DNA of 64,000 nt from Selaginella moellendorffii (Eukaryota > Streptophyta > Lycopodiopsida > Selaginellales > Selaginellaceae), in contig NW_003314274.1 in assembly GCF_000143415.4 (NCBI RefSeq), positions 311,209 to 375,208 of the forward strand. Direction: 5' to 3'. Below, one piece after another: positions 42,533 to 55,353 of this stretch. The notes below the pieces were generated by a model, which was not told where the DNA came from, made no database searches, and saw only the letters and a program-made list of their open reading frames with translations. Position numbers and translations under genes: made by a program. Within the stretch, counting starts at the first letter, position 1. The number at the start of each line of letters is the position of its first letter.

Positions 42533-42544
42533 TGGTATCGGAGC
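42533..42544 (+). other. Primer-binding site of H
   Basis: TGGTATCGGAGC, three bases after the LTR end; iMet-type, identical in core to those of A1 and A3. Confidence 0.85.
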
Positions 42545-42588
42545 CTTTTCCTCAATTTTAGCGAAGGATAGAGGTGGATTGCTAGTAG

Positions 42589-43399
42589 ATGGCAAAGGCA
42601 AGGTGTAAATGAACGAAGGTGGAGACGGAACTTCCTCTAGAGTTGGAGCCTCCGGTCGAATAAGAGGCTATGGATGAGGAATCCTTGCATAATGAGGATT
42701 CCAGTGAGGAAACTTTGAAACAGGAGTCCGGTGGTGAGGTGAGGTCATCCAAGGCTCAATTGGACCTTCTAGAAGGACAATTGGCTCAGACCAATGCCCT
42801 GTTGGAGACTCTCGTATGCAAGCTAAAGTGTGACGAGAAGCAGAAGAAAAAGCAAAAGACAGCAGATGCTGGCATTACAGAAGACGTGGACCATTTGGTG
42901 GGGACTAAAGCAGAACTAAACAAGGTCGAACAAACCGAAGTGGAATCAATCCCTCAAACAATTGCCAAGTACAAACCAAAGCCCCCACCGGTTTTTAAGG
43001 GAGTGAATGACTATAAAGTGGTGGAGGATTCATTTTACGAAATGGAGGATTACTTCTGAGCGTTGCAGTTACCGAGCTCAAAGAAGGTCTCATGTGCAAA
43101 ACCATACTTGGTAGATAATGCCAAGTCTTGGTGTAAAATAATAGAGGCTAACGAAGGACTGGTGGCAACTTAAGAAATGATGAAAGCAATGATCTATATG
43201 ACTTATGTTCCTCCAAATGCTACTTTGCACCTAAGGGATGAGTTGAGTAGGCTAAAGTAGACCAGAACCATTCAAGAATATATGGGTTTATGGCAAAGAG
43301 GATACTTGTCACGGATATGAATGATATGGATGTGTTTCATGCCTTCATATCAGGCTTGCAAACTTGGGCTCGTGGCGAGGTGATGCATTAGAACCTGAC
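42589..43399 (+). pseudogene. gag of H, 5' part
   Basis: The likely start is ATG 42589 (MAKARCK), in frame with the open stretch from 42670 after two stops. A coiled segment (QLDLLEGQLAQTNALLETLV) precedes the capsid, with PPPVFKGVNDYKVVEDSF, YLVDNAKSWCKII and TYVPPNATLHLRDELSRLK. Reading stops where A1 is inserted (43400) and resumes at 50736 in the same sense. Interrupted by several stops. Confidence 0.8.
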
Positions 43400-45045
43400 T
43401 ATAAGCGACTAATTTTTCCATTCTACTTTAGTCACTTAACCACACCTCCGACCACTTGGGGGAGTCTCACTCACAACCTCCATAAGTCCTATTTCAAACT
43501 TGGGCTTGCTAGCCCCGAGAATGGCATCCCCGCCACTCAACCTTTGCACTTGGTCCAAGTGCTCCACGTGACTGATCCCATGACCGACACTCCAAGGTAC
43601 CACCAACATATCAGCCCGTTACGCTAAGGCCATGCCAATTCACCTTGGTCACACCGGTGGTCTGACACCACCTCCATCATAGTCCCGTCTCTCAAAGACT
43701 GAGCCATCCATTCATGAGTGATCATCCCAGATCCACTCCTTAGCATCCTTAGGATGCCCATAGATATGGGGAATAACCTTCCCCCAATGTCCCTTTTCTG
43801 ATCCCCACCAAGTCCCTTTTCTGTCCATGGCCATGTTCGCCGACACTGCCACTAGATCAAGGCCCACCGGCCCGACCACTAAGTCCCATGGTCCTCTGGG
43901 ACTTCCTCACCATGTGACTGTATCCTTAGTCACTACACTAGAGGATTGCTCCCATTTGGGACTCTGGGACAACATTTCGGAATACCGTGGGCCTACGCGA
44001 GCCCCGTGGGTACTCTCCCCACCTTCCGCTTTTAGGTGCTCTAGCCATGGGCTTAGAGTGAGGTTCTGTTGAGCCATGACTGGTATCCAAGTAGGTAGTG
44101 CCACCCACACTTGGACTGGGAGCATCGGCCAGTCGATCTCCCAGGGGAACTAGAGCCGACTCTTGAACACTTCACCAAGCTACCCCGCTTGTCGGTCCGT
44201 ATTCACTCTAGTCTTGGACTTCCCAGTGGTCAGTTCATCACCCAACACTAGGTCTGGCCTTCCTGGGCCAAACTGGCCTTTCCTGGCCAAATTGGCTCCA
44301 CTGCAGTCCTCCCCCTTACTATACTTTTGGAGCTCACCAAACCCCCCAGGGTCTGGGAGACGAACGCTCTGGGCTTTCACCCTCTCAGACTCAAACTCGA
44401 ACTCGGACTTGGACTTGGACTTGGACTCGGACTCGGACTCGGTCTCGGCCTCCACCTCGGTCTCAGTCTCGGTCCCGGTCTCGGTCTCGACCTCAAACTC
44501 CATCTCGGGTCCTTCTCAGACTCCATCTCGGATTCCATCTCGGGTCCATCTCGGACTCCATCTCGGTCCATCTCGGACTCCATCTCGGACTCCGTCTCGG
44601 TCCATCTTGAACTCCATCTCGGACTCCATCGCGGACTCCACTTCGGACTCCATCTCGGACTCCATCTCGGACTCCACCTCGGACTCCATCTCAGACTCCA
44701 TCTCGGACTCCATCTCGGTCCATCTCGGACTCCATCTCGGACTCCACCTCGGACTCCATCTCGGACTCCATCTCGGACTCCACCTCGGACTCCATCTCGG
44801 ACTCCATCTCAGACACCTCCACGTGTCATGTGTTGGTCCTTTTGGGTCCCTTTTTGGAGCCTCGCTTATTGCTCGCTTCGTGCTTGTTCCTCGAGCACTT
44901 TGTTGGGAGTTCCCCTCCCGCTCTCGACCTTTCAAGTCGGAGCTTTTAGTCCAAACGTGTTACGCTCGTTTGGCTTTTGCTTCGGCCGCTACCACGTAGC
45001 ACCCTTCCGACTCCACTTTGGGGCCTAGGAATTTTGTGTCTCACA
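43400..45045 (-). repeat. 3' LTR of A1
   Basis: 1646 bp. 44400-44820 is a tandem array of 6- and 12-bp units (TCGGAC, TCGGACTCCATC) that keeps up to four frames open at once; these are not genes. Confidence 0.93.
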
Positions 45046-45058
45046 ACTCCACCACCCA
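45046..45058 (-). other. Polypurine tract of A1
   Basis: On the minus strand GGGTGGTGGAGT lies directly before the 3' LTR. E has GGCAGTGGAGT at the same position. Confidence 0.65.
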
Positions 45059-48000
45059 TAGACGAAGTTCGATGTCCTCATCGAACGGTAAACCCTTTTA
45101 TAAAGTAACACCCGCAGGTATTACCATTCCCATCCTTGGCACCCGGCCAATATTTGTCTATGGTTTGACCCCGAAGGCTCACCATGCCTTGTCATCCTCT
45201 AAGGAGGATAGTCTCTCCAACTTAGAGACTAATTGGACCACTTGTGGTGGTTCTTTCTGTTTATTGGTTTAGTTTTCGCTAAACTTGTTAGAGACACCGT
45301 CTCTATCCCAATCCCACTACTCCATCTTGAGTAGTCTCAGTTTTCATCAATATAACCTTTGCACTTTGGAACGTTTACTTTTGACTTCTTGAAGTCAATT
45401 TTCTTAGGTGTCTTCGACACCTTGCATTGCACATAATATGCAAGTCCACTTCCCTATCCTAGGAAGTTCTTTACTTGAGGGCAACATCATCCTCTTTTCT
45501 ATTTTGTGCCACCTTTGGCACTACGTTAGAATTATCATCATTTGTGCCAAGGCTGTCCACGGCCCTATCATTTGGCTACTTTGCCACTCCTCACTTGGAG
45601 CTTTTACTTCGCCAAATTGGAGCACTTGGGAATCTATCCTTGGAAGTCCACTTCCTTTTCCGCAATCCGTTAGCATCAAACACATTTGTGTTCCTTGGCT
45701 AACTTTGCCATTTGGATTCCTTCCCATGATTCCCATGGCTCTTTTCTTGGCCACTAGTCTTTTACTCCTATCCTTGATTGCTGCACCCAGCAACATAGGA
45801 TCGCTACCTCCATTTTTTAGGTTTCCTTTCGGTTCCATAGCAAACGCTTTGCTTTGCCAAGTCTAGAGGATGTTCACCCCTAGTACGTCTCTTTAACATT
45901 TTCTATCGTGGGCTCTATCCACGGCCCAACTTTTTGAGACCCTCCCTTGGATCTCTTATAGAGACTACTTTCCTTGGACTTACTATGCCATAGCATTGAC
46001 ATAACTCATTTCCCTTAGGTGTTCTTCCCACTTGGTCACCTCGACGAAGCCACACCTTTATCAATAGTTCAAATCAAAACTTTGAACTAGGAATCATATT
46101 CCTTAACCCAAACAAAGACTTTGTCCTTGTTTAGCCACAAGATCACCTAGTGATCTCATCTTGACCCCTTAATAGGTCTATCAATAGGAACTAGGTCTTC
46201 CAGACCCTTCTAAGTTGTTGACTATGACCCCGGGGGCATCCCCCACACTCGGTGGTGCGCCCAAGCCAGCCCTTTTGGCCAAGGATCTATAGCAACTGAG
46301 ACTTGGGTGTCCCCATCTCATTCACCACGTCCTTGGTGCCCTTTGCACCAAAGTGTTCAAGTTAGATATGCCAAGCTTTCACTCTAAGCAATCTAACTGT
46401 GCATCACGACTCCGAGGCATCCCTCGCTTGGCGGTGTACCTAAACCAGTCTCCTCACTGAGAGTCCATGACCACCGAAATATGAGTGTCCTCATATTCCA
46501 AACCATCACCACGCCCTAGTGATTTGGGACTCGAACCCAAGCACTAGAGGGTTGGGATTCGAACCCAACCTCCGTATATGCATCTACGGACGGCATCACC
46601 CTAGATGCTTGGCGTGACCCCCCCACGCCGGTGCACCAACTTATACTTAAAGTGCGCTACAGATCATAGCTTAGGAACTTAGTTCCTCCACACTACCAAG
46701 TCCTCTCACTTGACAAGTCCGTGATCATGCATGGACTCCTCCATGCTTGGCCCCATAGCCCACCCTTTTTGAAATAATCACCTTCAACTAGGGTATTCAT
46801 TCCCCTAACTTGCCAATCTCGTTTGGCAAGTCCTTCGACCATTGTAACATGGTTCCTGCATAAGCGTGAAAATCCTTGACCATCGACTTTCGTTCAAAGC
46901 CCTCTCTTTGAACACTCGGGAACTACTTCCCTAACCTTGATAGCCTTGCCTCATGACAAGCTTCAAGACCATGCTTCTGCTGCGCCACTCTAATTTCGCG
47001 CGTTCCATGAACCATTTACACTTGGCCTTTCTAGGTATTAAGTTACCTAGAATCATCTTTGGGAACCTTGAAGGAACTCTGTTCCTTAGCTTGCTAAGGC
47101 CTCCCTTTTTGCAAGCTTTATAGTTGCTATATAGTCTAACATGAACAATTCCATATTTTAGACTCTCCATGGCCTCACGGTTGCTAGCAACAACATCCTT
47201 GAGCACCCTCTTGATTCTCCACTCCCAACTTGTATAACCGCCGTTGGATATGCCTTTCAATTTCTATGGTTTAGTTCCATCCCAATACTACTTGCCTTTT
47301 GGCCCCATATGTTTCCTTTGGTTATTCTCCTCCAAACTAGGAGAATAGCTTTGCACATTTTACTATGCCTTAGCAAGTATGCTTAGGGATGAACCTACCC
47401 GATAGCTTAGGGAGTGGTTCCTCAATCTTGGGCATGCTCACTTTATAATCCCACACACTAGGGTTAACGTTGCTGCTTATAGGCCTTTACATGCCCATCA
47501 CTAGCCTTGCCAAAATTCCATTTTTGGCTTTGTCCAATTCGGGTAGATAGTCTTCTTTTGTCTCCACAACATTAAACATTTGGATAGCACCTTCTATCCA
47601 TCATTCGTTAAGGACTTAGTCCCTTGGGCCTTATCTATTGCCCGTGCGACACGAAACACCACCTCCTAGTGTTCTAGAGTGTTTGGGTGTCCCAATGATG
47701 GCCTCCGGACAATGAGCATTCCCATTTACGACATTGACTTACTATATCGCAACATAAGCAATTTATCCCCTGTAAGGGTATATCTAACTTCCTTATACCA
47801 TTAAGAAGTCTTGGGTAGTTACCTTCTACCCGTTTAACCAATTATCTTGCACCTCTTGCTTAGTTGCCCCATAGCTGTCAAGTCCTACAACTCATTGCTT
47901 GGTGCTTCCACACCTCCATCATTATCTGGGTCACCACACTCCAACTACATGCCTTTCAGCTTAGGCCATACCTTTCCCGCTTCCATTGGGATTCCCTTGG

Positions 48001-49107
48001 CAAGGGGTTCTTATGAACCCACCATCATAACCTCAAGGTATCACACCTTGGCACATTTGGTGTCTCCACACCATTGGCCCCACGAGCCTATCCTTATGAC
48101 ACTACTTATTAGTGTTTAGGTCTTTGCCAAGACCAATATAGTTGTGCCTCATGCTAACTATCCGTTAGCACATAGTGTTTGCACCCAATTATGGGCCAAA
48201 GTTGCTTTCTTCAAGGAACATCCTTCCCACAACTTTAGTATGGCACATTCTGCCATCAATGAGATACCCATTGTTCTCACACTTGGATTTTATGATCCTC
48301 CCCATACCTTATGGGGCACCATATACCTCAGTCCAAATGCTTCTGCCAATCCTTTAGGACCATTCCCTGACTCCACTTGAGTCATCCAGCATTTTGGATT
48401 TTGCTAATCCCCCGACCTATAAGGTTTTACTTTCGAGGTGCCAGCTCACTGGAATATAACTTTCTTGTATTCAGGTCCTGTTCACAAGGACCATCTTTTC
48501 AAGTGTTACTCTGATACTTGATTTGTTCTTTTGGGCAGCCCTTTGCCCCTTAGGACCACTTGTCCATGTGATGAGAACACCAACTCATCTTTTGAGTACA
48601 GCCCTAACTCCTTGGGTTGTTCCAGCATTTATTAGGGGTAGCCCCGGCTACCATTTCAAGGATTTGTGTCCTTTTCCGTATTTGACCTCCCATGGTCATC
48701 AATTCCGGTCTCAAAGTTATGAGCACCAACCTCAACTATATGAGGGTAATCTTGTGACCCCTTTATTGTTTTGGAGTCTACATCTTTCCCGTGATCCCAA
48801 CTATAGTTGTTTACCACAACTACGTTAGCCCGTTTGCTGCGTCAAACACTCATCTGGATCACATCCTCAGCTCTCTGAGGAAACCTTATACTGTTCCCAA
48901 GATCCCAAAGTTGTTCCATAATTGGCCCTTTTCTATCCACCACATCGTGCCCAAGTTCACGCATGAACTTGAGTGGAGAGCCATGTCCTCTCGACATGCT
49001 ACTCCTCAAGGATAGGCCCACTCTTAGGACCTTCCGATGCCAGCATCAATAGTGATATACTTGAGCACCAATAAAAGTCGGACTAAGGAACAGCTCCGAT
49101 ACCAAGT
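45046..49107 (-). other. Internal region of A1, non-coding
   Basis: About 4 kb without a conserved protein. Open frames such as 46931-47260 (minus) have a broken, hydrophilic relative in A2 (39775-39975) but no recognisable domain. The part near the 3' end (46205-46620) is shared with E's 3' untranslated region. The iMet-type primer site is at 49092-49104. Confidence 0.75.
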
Positions 49108-50730
49108 TGTAAGCGACTAATTTTTCCATTCTACTTTAGTCACTTAACCACACCTCCGACCACTTGGGGGAGTCTCACTCACAACCTCCATAAGTCCTAT
49201 TTCAAACTTGGGCTTGCTAGCCCTGAGAATGGCATCCCCGCCACTCAACCTTTGCACTTGGTCCATGTGCTCTACGTGACCGATCCCATGACCGACACTC
49301 CAAGGTACCACCAACATATTAGCCCGTTACGCTAAGGCCATGCCAATTCACCTTGGTCACACCGGTGGTCTGACACCACCTCCATCACAGTCCCGTCTCT
49401 CAAAGACTGGGCCATCCATTCATGAGTGATAATCCCAGATCCACTCCTTAGCATCCTTAGGATGCCCATAGATATGGGGAATAACCTTCCCCCAATGTCC
49501 CTTTTCTGGTCCCCACCAAATCCCTTTTCTGTCCATCGCCATGTTCGCCGACACTGCCACTAGCTCAAGGCCCACCGGCCCGACCACTAAGTCCCATGGT
49601 CCTCTGGGACTTCCTCACCATGTGACTGTATCCTTAGTCACTACACTAGAGGATTGCTCCTCCTCCTTTCCCCCATTTGGGACTCCGGGACAACATTTCG
49701 GAACACTGTGGGCCTATGTGAGCCCCGTGGGTACTCTCCCCACCTTCCACTTTTAGGTGCTCTAGCCATGGGCTTAGAGCGAGGTTCCATTGAGCCACGC
49801 CTGGTATCCAAGTAGGTAGTGCCACCCACACTTAGACTGGGAGCATCGGCTAGTCGATCTCCCGGGGGAACTAGAGCCGACTCTTGAACACTTCACCAAG
49901 CTACCCCGCTTGTCGGTCTGTATTCACTCTAGTCTTGAACTTCCCAGTGGTCAGTTCATCACCCAACACTGGGTCTGGCCTTCCTGGGCCAAACTGGCCT
50001 TTCCTGGCCAAACTGGCTCCACTGCAGTCCTCCCCCTTACTATACTTTTGGAGCTCACCAAACCCCCCAGGGTCTGGGAGACGAACACTCTAGGCTTTCA
50101 CCCTCTCAGACTTGAACTCGGACTTGGACTCGGACTCGGACTCGGACTCGGTCTCGGCCTCTACCTCGGTCTCAGTCTCAGTCCCGATCTCGGTCTCGGT
50201 CTCGGTCCCGGTCTCGGTCTTGGTCCCGGTCTCGGTCTCGGTCTCGGTCTCGGTCTTGGTCTCGGTCTCGACCTCAGACTCCATCTCGGGTCCTTCTCGG
50301 ACTCCATCTCGGATTCCATCTCGGGTCCATCTCGGACTCCATCTCGGACTCCGTCTCAGTCCATCTCGGACTCCATCTCGGACTCCGTCTCGGTCCATCT
50401 CGGACTCCATCTCGGACTCCACCTCGGACTCCACCTCGGACTCCACCTCGGACTCCATCTCGGACTCCGTCTTGGTCCATCTTGGACTCCATCTCAGACA
50501 CCTCCACGTGTCATGTGTTAGTCCTTTTGGGTCCCTTTTTGGAGCCTCGCTTATTGCTCGCTTCGTGCTTGTTCCTCGAGCACTTTGTTGGGAGTTCCCC
50601 TCCCGCTCTCGACCTTTCAAGTCGGAGCTTTTAGTCCAAACGTGTTACGATCGTTTGGCTTTTGCTTCAGCCGCTACCACGTAACACCCTTCCGACTCCA
50701 CTTTGGGGCCTAGGGATTTTGTGTCTCACA
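49108..50730 (-). repeat. 5' LTR of A1
   Basis: 1623 bp, partner of 43400-45045, 23 bp shorter because of repeat-number change in the minisatellite (about 50110-50500). Confidence 0.93.
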
Positions 50731-50735
50731 CTGAC

Positions 50736-51225
50736 CAACTACAAAGAAGCATTAGATGCAACTATCAAGGTGCATTTCAATGATAACCTGTGAAAGGGGA
50801 ACATGACAGGGTTGATGTCTACGTTTAGCAAAGGGGCCAAACCAAGGGGGATATACGACAAATGAAAATTCAAGAGGAGTTTCTCTAAGAATGAGTCCTC
50901 GGGGTTCCGAAAAGGTAGATCTAGTGGCCAATGAGCAAATATATGGGGGAGTCAAGCGAAAAAAGACAAACCCATGGATAAGTAGCATGGGAAACAATGT
51001 ATGCTTCAATTGCAGTGAAGCGGAACACTTTTCGAAGGAATGTCCACACCTGAAAAAGGCTAGAGCTAATATGACCATTAAGTCAGGTGAAATCCAAATT
51101 GAAGTACATGATTTAGTCCCTAGCTCAAAGTTACTCATTACATGAGCAACTTTGGTAAAGAGTCATTCTCGACATCTACTAGCCCTCCGAAGGAAGCTCA
51201 AAGGTAGCTTTGTTAAAATCCTTAT
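50736..51225 (+). pseudogene. gag of H, 3' part, and start of protease
   Basis: Resumes as NYKEALDATIKVHFND directly after the duplication. A CCHC knuckle CFNCSEAEHFSKEC lies at about 51001-51042. Toward 51225 the reading becomes FVKILI, the strand that leads into the protease active site. The site itself begins on the other side of G, at 62076. Confidence 0.8.
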
Positions 51226-52346
51226 TATAGTGCACATGGTTTTTACCCTTTATCCTATGGTGATTTACCATAGGAGAACACCACGAAGCGGAATCTAAAC
51301 CCTCTATGTGCCACATATTATATGGCACATATCCATAGGACAATGGTGTGCAACCCGAGGTTCAAGGCCTTGGACCATTGAACAAAGGAATGGTGCCAAA
51401 GCCCCAAGCATGGAGCCAAGGACTGATGGAACCGGATCACGGAGCAACTCCCGAGCATACAGCCTAAGGAGCGAAGCGACAGGAGCCTAGAGCAACTTGG
51501 AACAATCTTAAAGCAACCAATATCCCAATACCAGGACTAGCATGCAAAACAGAGCCAAACAGAGTTTGGCGCTATTTTAGCATACTGGTGGCCTAATGCA
51601 AGGATATGGGTACTCTACCAATTAGTATGGTATGGAGTTTGGGCTTAAACTCAATCCAGACGCAGAACAAAAATAGGCACGTAAGTGGGAGCTAAACTAT
51701 ACATTAGGTTGGTCGGCCATGCCCAACCTACCCATTATCCCTACTATACATTTGGAACTCCCCCCCTTTGTGGAACATATGCTTTGGGCTTTCACCCCAA
51801 GCCTCCCTTAGTATCAGGAGTTAGTCTCTAGGACAAGCTTGAAACTTACTAAATATGGAATGACACTAAAATGCAAATTTGGACATGGGACGAATACCAT
51901 TGTGTTCAAACCAATCTCTACATTCTGTAGATATGCCAAATGAGAAAATCTAGATACTTTCCATAATTAGCATTAAAGACTAGAATGAGACTAACACAAA
52001 GGGCATGATAGCGAAGGTGTTTGGCAGATACAGTAAGCTATCATCTAGCAATATTGAGGGACTAGTCTCAATACACAAGGTTTCTTGTCAAGCCAGTGCA
52101 AGATAGAGCAAAAAAGAACTTAAAAGCTAGGCCAAGTATGCCTGGCTCAATAGACACTTAGGAATTCCGTCCTTATGCTCATTTGGTTAAGTACAGATGC
52201 AAAGTCTAGTTTACTAACACTTGAACAAGAGGGACTAATAAAAGGTCCAGCAATACTGACCTCCTGCCATTGTGGCAGTAAGGAAAGAGTGTCCATAAGG
52301 ACTAGCCAACAGGTAACTTTCAATACCCAAAGTCACATTTGCAACA
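51226..52346 (-). repeat. 3' LTR of G
   Basis: 1121 bp, TATAGTGC (decayed TG) to GCAACA. Includes CCCTACTATACATTTGGAAC and GCTTTGGGCTTTCACCCC, the core shared with A and E/H. Confidence 0.88.
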
Positions 52347-53353
52347 CTCTCCCCCCCTTAGGGAAGATTGATGTCTTCATTGATGCATACTCCAATCTAG
52401 AATACCACCAAGGAAACAACTCTAGAAAAAGTTTACGATATTCACACTATGTGAGAAATGCACTAACTTAAATAAGTTAGGGTAACCTCTTTGTCTAACA
52501 CGGATGCACTACCCACTTAGACACCTTCTGGCTGTCACCAACAAGGAAATGACCAACGAAGTCAGCCACCCTTGCTACTCTGGGTGTCACCTAACTTACA
52601 AAAGTGTGATACACCCTTGCCCGTAGGGACATAGAGAGAGAAGTCAAAGGCCCCAACCCTCATGAGTAAAGAAACCAAACCTATCGATAAAGTTTATATA
52701 GACTACTATAAACAGGCAGTTAGAGTTGTTTACACGGTCACACCCTTTAATGAAATAAGGAATATCGAAAAAGAGGTGGGTTATGTGACTAGTTGACAGT
52801 AGCTACCCCATAACTAAAGATTTCACCATGCACACGAAGTGCCAAAGCTAATCTGCCTATACTGACCCAAACTCAAAGATCAATAGATGGACAATATTAA
52901 AGTCATAGATAATGATATTTTAGAGACTTAATTATTAGTGAAGAAAGCTTAGTTTGGAACACAAAAGTATTCCAAGTAAGTTATCATCCAATAAACCAGT
53001 ATTAGCGTATAAGAACCACTAAGATCATCATTTTTGGAAATATAGGATTCACCATCCAACAAAATTCAATAGCTAGTGTATCATTAAGATCACTTAATGA
53101 AAAAATTTAACTACCAAAAATTGTAGACAATATGCCAAACAACTTACCAAACATAACTTAAAGAACACAAAGTATCATCAACTGGCAAGCAAAATACTCG
53201 CGAATGTATCACTCGAAGGAAATAACATCCCAATCTATCAAAACTAACTCAAGTGATAATCAACAGAACAGAATGAATACGGTAAAACTAACATACACTC
53301 ATTCATGCCAACTATCACAGAAGCCAAACTAAATAAATATCGGTCAACAATAC
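52347..53353 (-). other. Internal region of G, left part
   Basis: A/T-rich, no coding signal on either strand. The polypurine tract occupies its left edge. Interrupted at 53353 by C''. Confidence 0.7.
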
Positions 53354-53541
53354 TGTTAGGGCATGGCCACCAAGAGAGTGAGAGTGAGAGAGGGAATATT
53401 CTAGTCCTCAAAATATTCCCCATCTTCCTTGTATAAAACCCTTGCTTCATGAGGGCAAGGGGGGGCATTTTTGTGAAGAGCACTGAATCATTTCTCATGT
53501 TTGAGCGAGCGTTGGGGGAGGTGCCCTTCCTTCCCCTAACA
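53354..53541 (+). repeat. 5' LTR of C''
   Basis: 188 bp, TGTTAGGG...CCTAACA. TATAAAA near 53434. Primer site TGGTGAACTCGGCGTGAC follows at 53544. Confidence 0.93.
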
Positions 53542-54694
53542 AATGGTGAACTCGGCGTGACATGCAACACTTTCTGAAGCGTCATTTCTCTCTTTTTCTT
53601 TTAGCTGCAGATTTTGGGAAGGAATTCCTTGTTTTTCTTGTAGCGGTTTTATTTGATCTTGGGCGTGTTGGATAGGTCTAGAGCTCCTCTTTCCAGCAAG
53701 GTATGGTGCTCACTAAACCGTGCAGTATTTGAAGAGATACAACGTTTCTTGGCTCGGTTGGATGAACATTTTGGGGTTTTCCTTTTCTCGCCTGGATCCT
53801 CGGCCCAATTTCTCAAAGTAGTGCATTTGGTCTTGTAGATCTGGTCCAGATCTATGAGTATTGGTGATTCTTAGCACTAGATTTGAGCGAATTGACAACA
53901 TGCAAAAAGATTTTCTTCTCTAGCTAGATTGGTTCATCTTTGTAGCAGGAATTCATACACCTCTGGGCTTTGTTTTGGATGCCGTTTGTTTCTAGAGGTG
54001 CTCCTGGTCCTAGGCTCTCCAGAAATACAAACAGCGCCCCAATATCAATCTGCATCAGTGACATGCACATGTTTTTCCACAATATTGGTGTTCTTGGCTA
54101 CCTCTTCTTGGATTTTGGGGAATATTGAGGTGGCTTCTTCCCAAATTCCTGCGATAGAGGGTAGACGGGGCTGAGCTCCTTCCAACGAGCCTATTTATCC
54201 CTTTTGGGCTAAACTTTGTTGAAGGTTCCTTGAGAATGAAGCAATCTTCAAGGAACAGATAGACGTAGGAACAAGAACAGGGGGAGCAAGACAAGGGTTG
54301 GCATAGGAATAGGGACAGTAGGAATAGGTGGAGTTGGTGTTGGAGCAGGCACAGGGGTAGGAGTGAGAGCAGGGGGTTACTAGTTACAGGTTACAGGTCC
54401 CTGATTACTGGTTACCAGCTACTCTAGTGGCTACTCTAGGGGCTACTTTGGCAGTTACCCCATAGGTCAATGGTTATGTGTGCTTGAGGCCTACATCTCC
54501 GTTTCCACCCTTATTCCTCTTTGTCATAGGCATTTTGGGCAACTTTGCGCAACTTGAGCACTAGCCTACAGTCTTCTTGCTCCTATCAACCCAATTGCCT
54601 TGACCGGGCATTTGTAGTGTTCAGGGTATTTGTTGCCAGTACAAACTAGACATACAAAAAACTGGCACCCTTTTACCATACCTCGAGGCCCTAA

Positions 54695-55353
54695 GATCGT
54701 GGCAGTGGCTTCCTTGGACAGGTGATGTAGCATCTTCTCCAATAGCTACAGGTCAAGCATCTGAAGAGCAGCAGCTATTATCTTGAGTGCAATGGCCAAG
54801 CGGAGTCCAGCAACAAGATATTGAAGACAGTCATTTCAAAGCTTGTGGAGGATCACCCAAGGCGTTGGCATGAGCACTTGGTTACGGCGTTGTGGGCCTT
54901 TCAGACGTCTTTCAAGACATCCATCTCTGCAACCCCATTCTCCTTTGTCTATGCAACAGAGGATGTGCTTCCAATGGAGATCCAAGTGCCATCACTCTCA
55001 CTTTCACTTCGATATGCAGCAGCAATGCAGCTTAATGATGAGGACAAGCTTCATGCACGTGACTTGGAGGTTCTTGCCTTGGAAGAACAGTGACGATCCA
55101 CATAAGAACATCTCCTTCGAGGCAGGTAGAAGATCAAGTCAGTCATTGATCACTAGTAGTCTGCCGAACCATTCAAGGATGGCGATCTTGTTCTACTCAA
55201 GGAGTTTATGCCACCTTCGAAGTTCTCCCCTTGCTGGACCAGCCCCTACTTTGTCCAGCGACACATTGAAGGTAGAGCATATGTGCTAGTTGATGCTAAT
55301 GGACATGAGCTCCCACACGCTCACAACCACTCTCATCTCAAATGTTTCATCCG
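54695..55353 (+). pseudogene. Integrase C-terminal fragment in C''
   Basis: Contains the third catalytic block (CNGQ.ESSNKILKTVI; the Val codon is changed), the DHPRRWHEHLV and MEIQVPSLSLSLRYA segments and the KEFMPPSKFSP tail, ending at the donor-like GGTGAG (55354). Too short to act as an integrase. Confidence 0.8.

Larger units (their letters stand above)
43400..50730 (-). mobile_element. A1: complete non-coding (LARD-like) LTR element
   Basis: 7.33 kb with LTRs 43400-45045 and 49108-50730, flanked by the 5-bp duplication CTGAC (43395-43399, 50731-50735). The LTRs differ at few positions outside the minisatellite, so this is the youngest complete insertion visible. The internal 4 kb has a primer site and polypurine tract but no gag or pol. 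Confidence 0.95.

Noticed and set aside
44163-45028. Open frames up to 278 aa with SDSI or LGLH repeats, and their counterparts near 1823-2310 and 49910-50684
   Set aside because: Several frames on both strands are open at once because the 12-bp unit has no stop. They lie inside LTRs and vary in length between copies.
46931-47260. 109-aa minus-strand frame in A1 as a gene
   Set aside because: Its counterpart in A2 is broken, no domain is recognised, and no gag-pol context exists.
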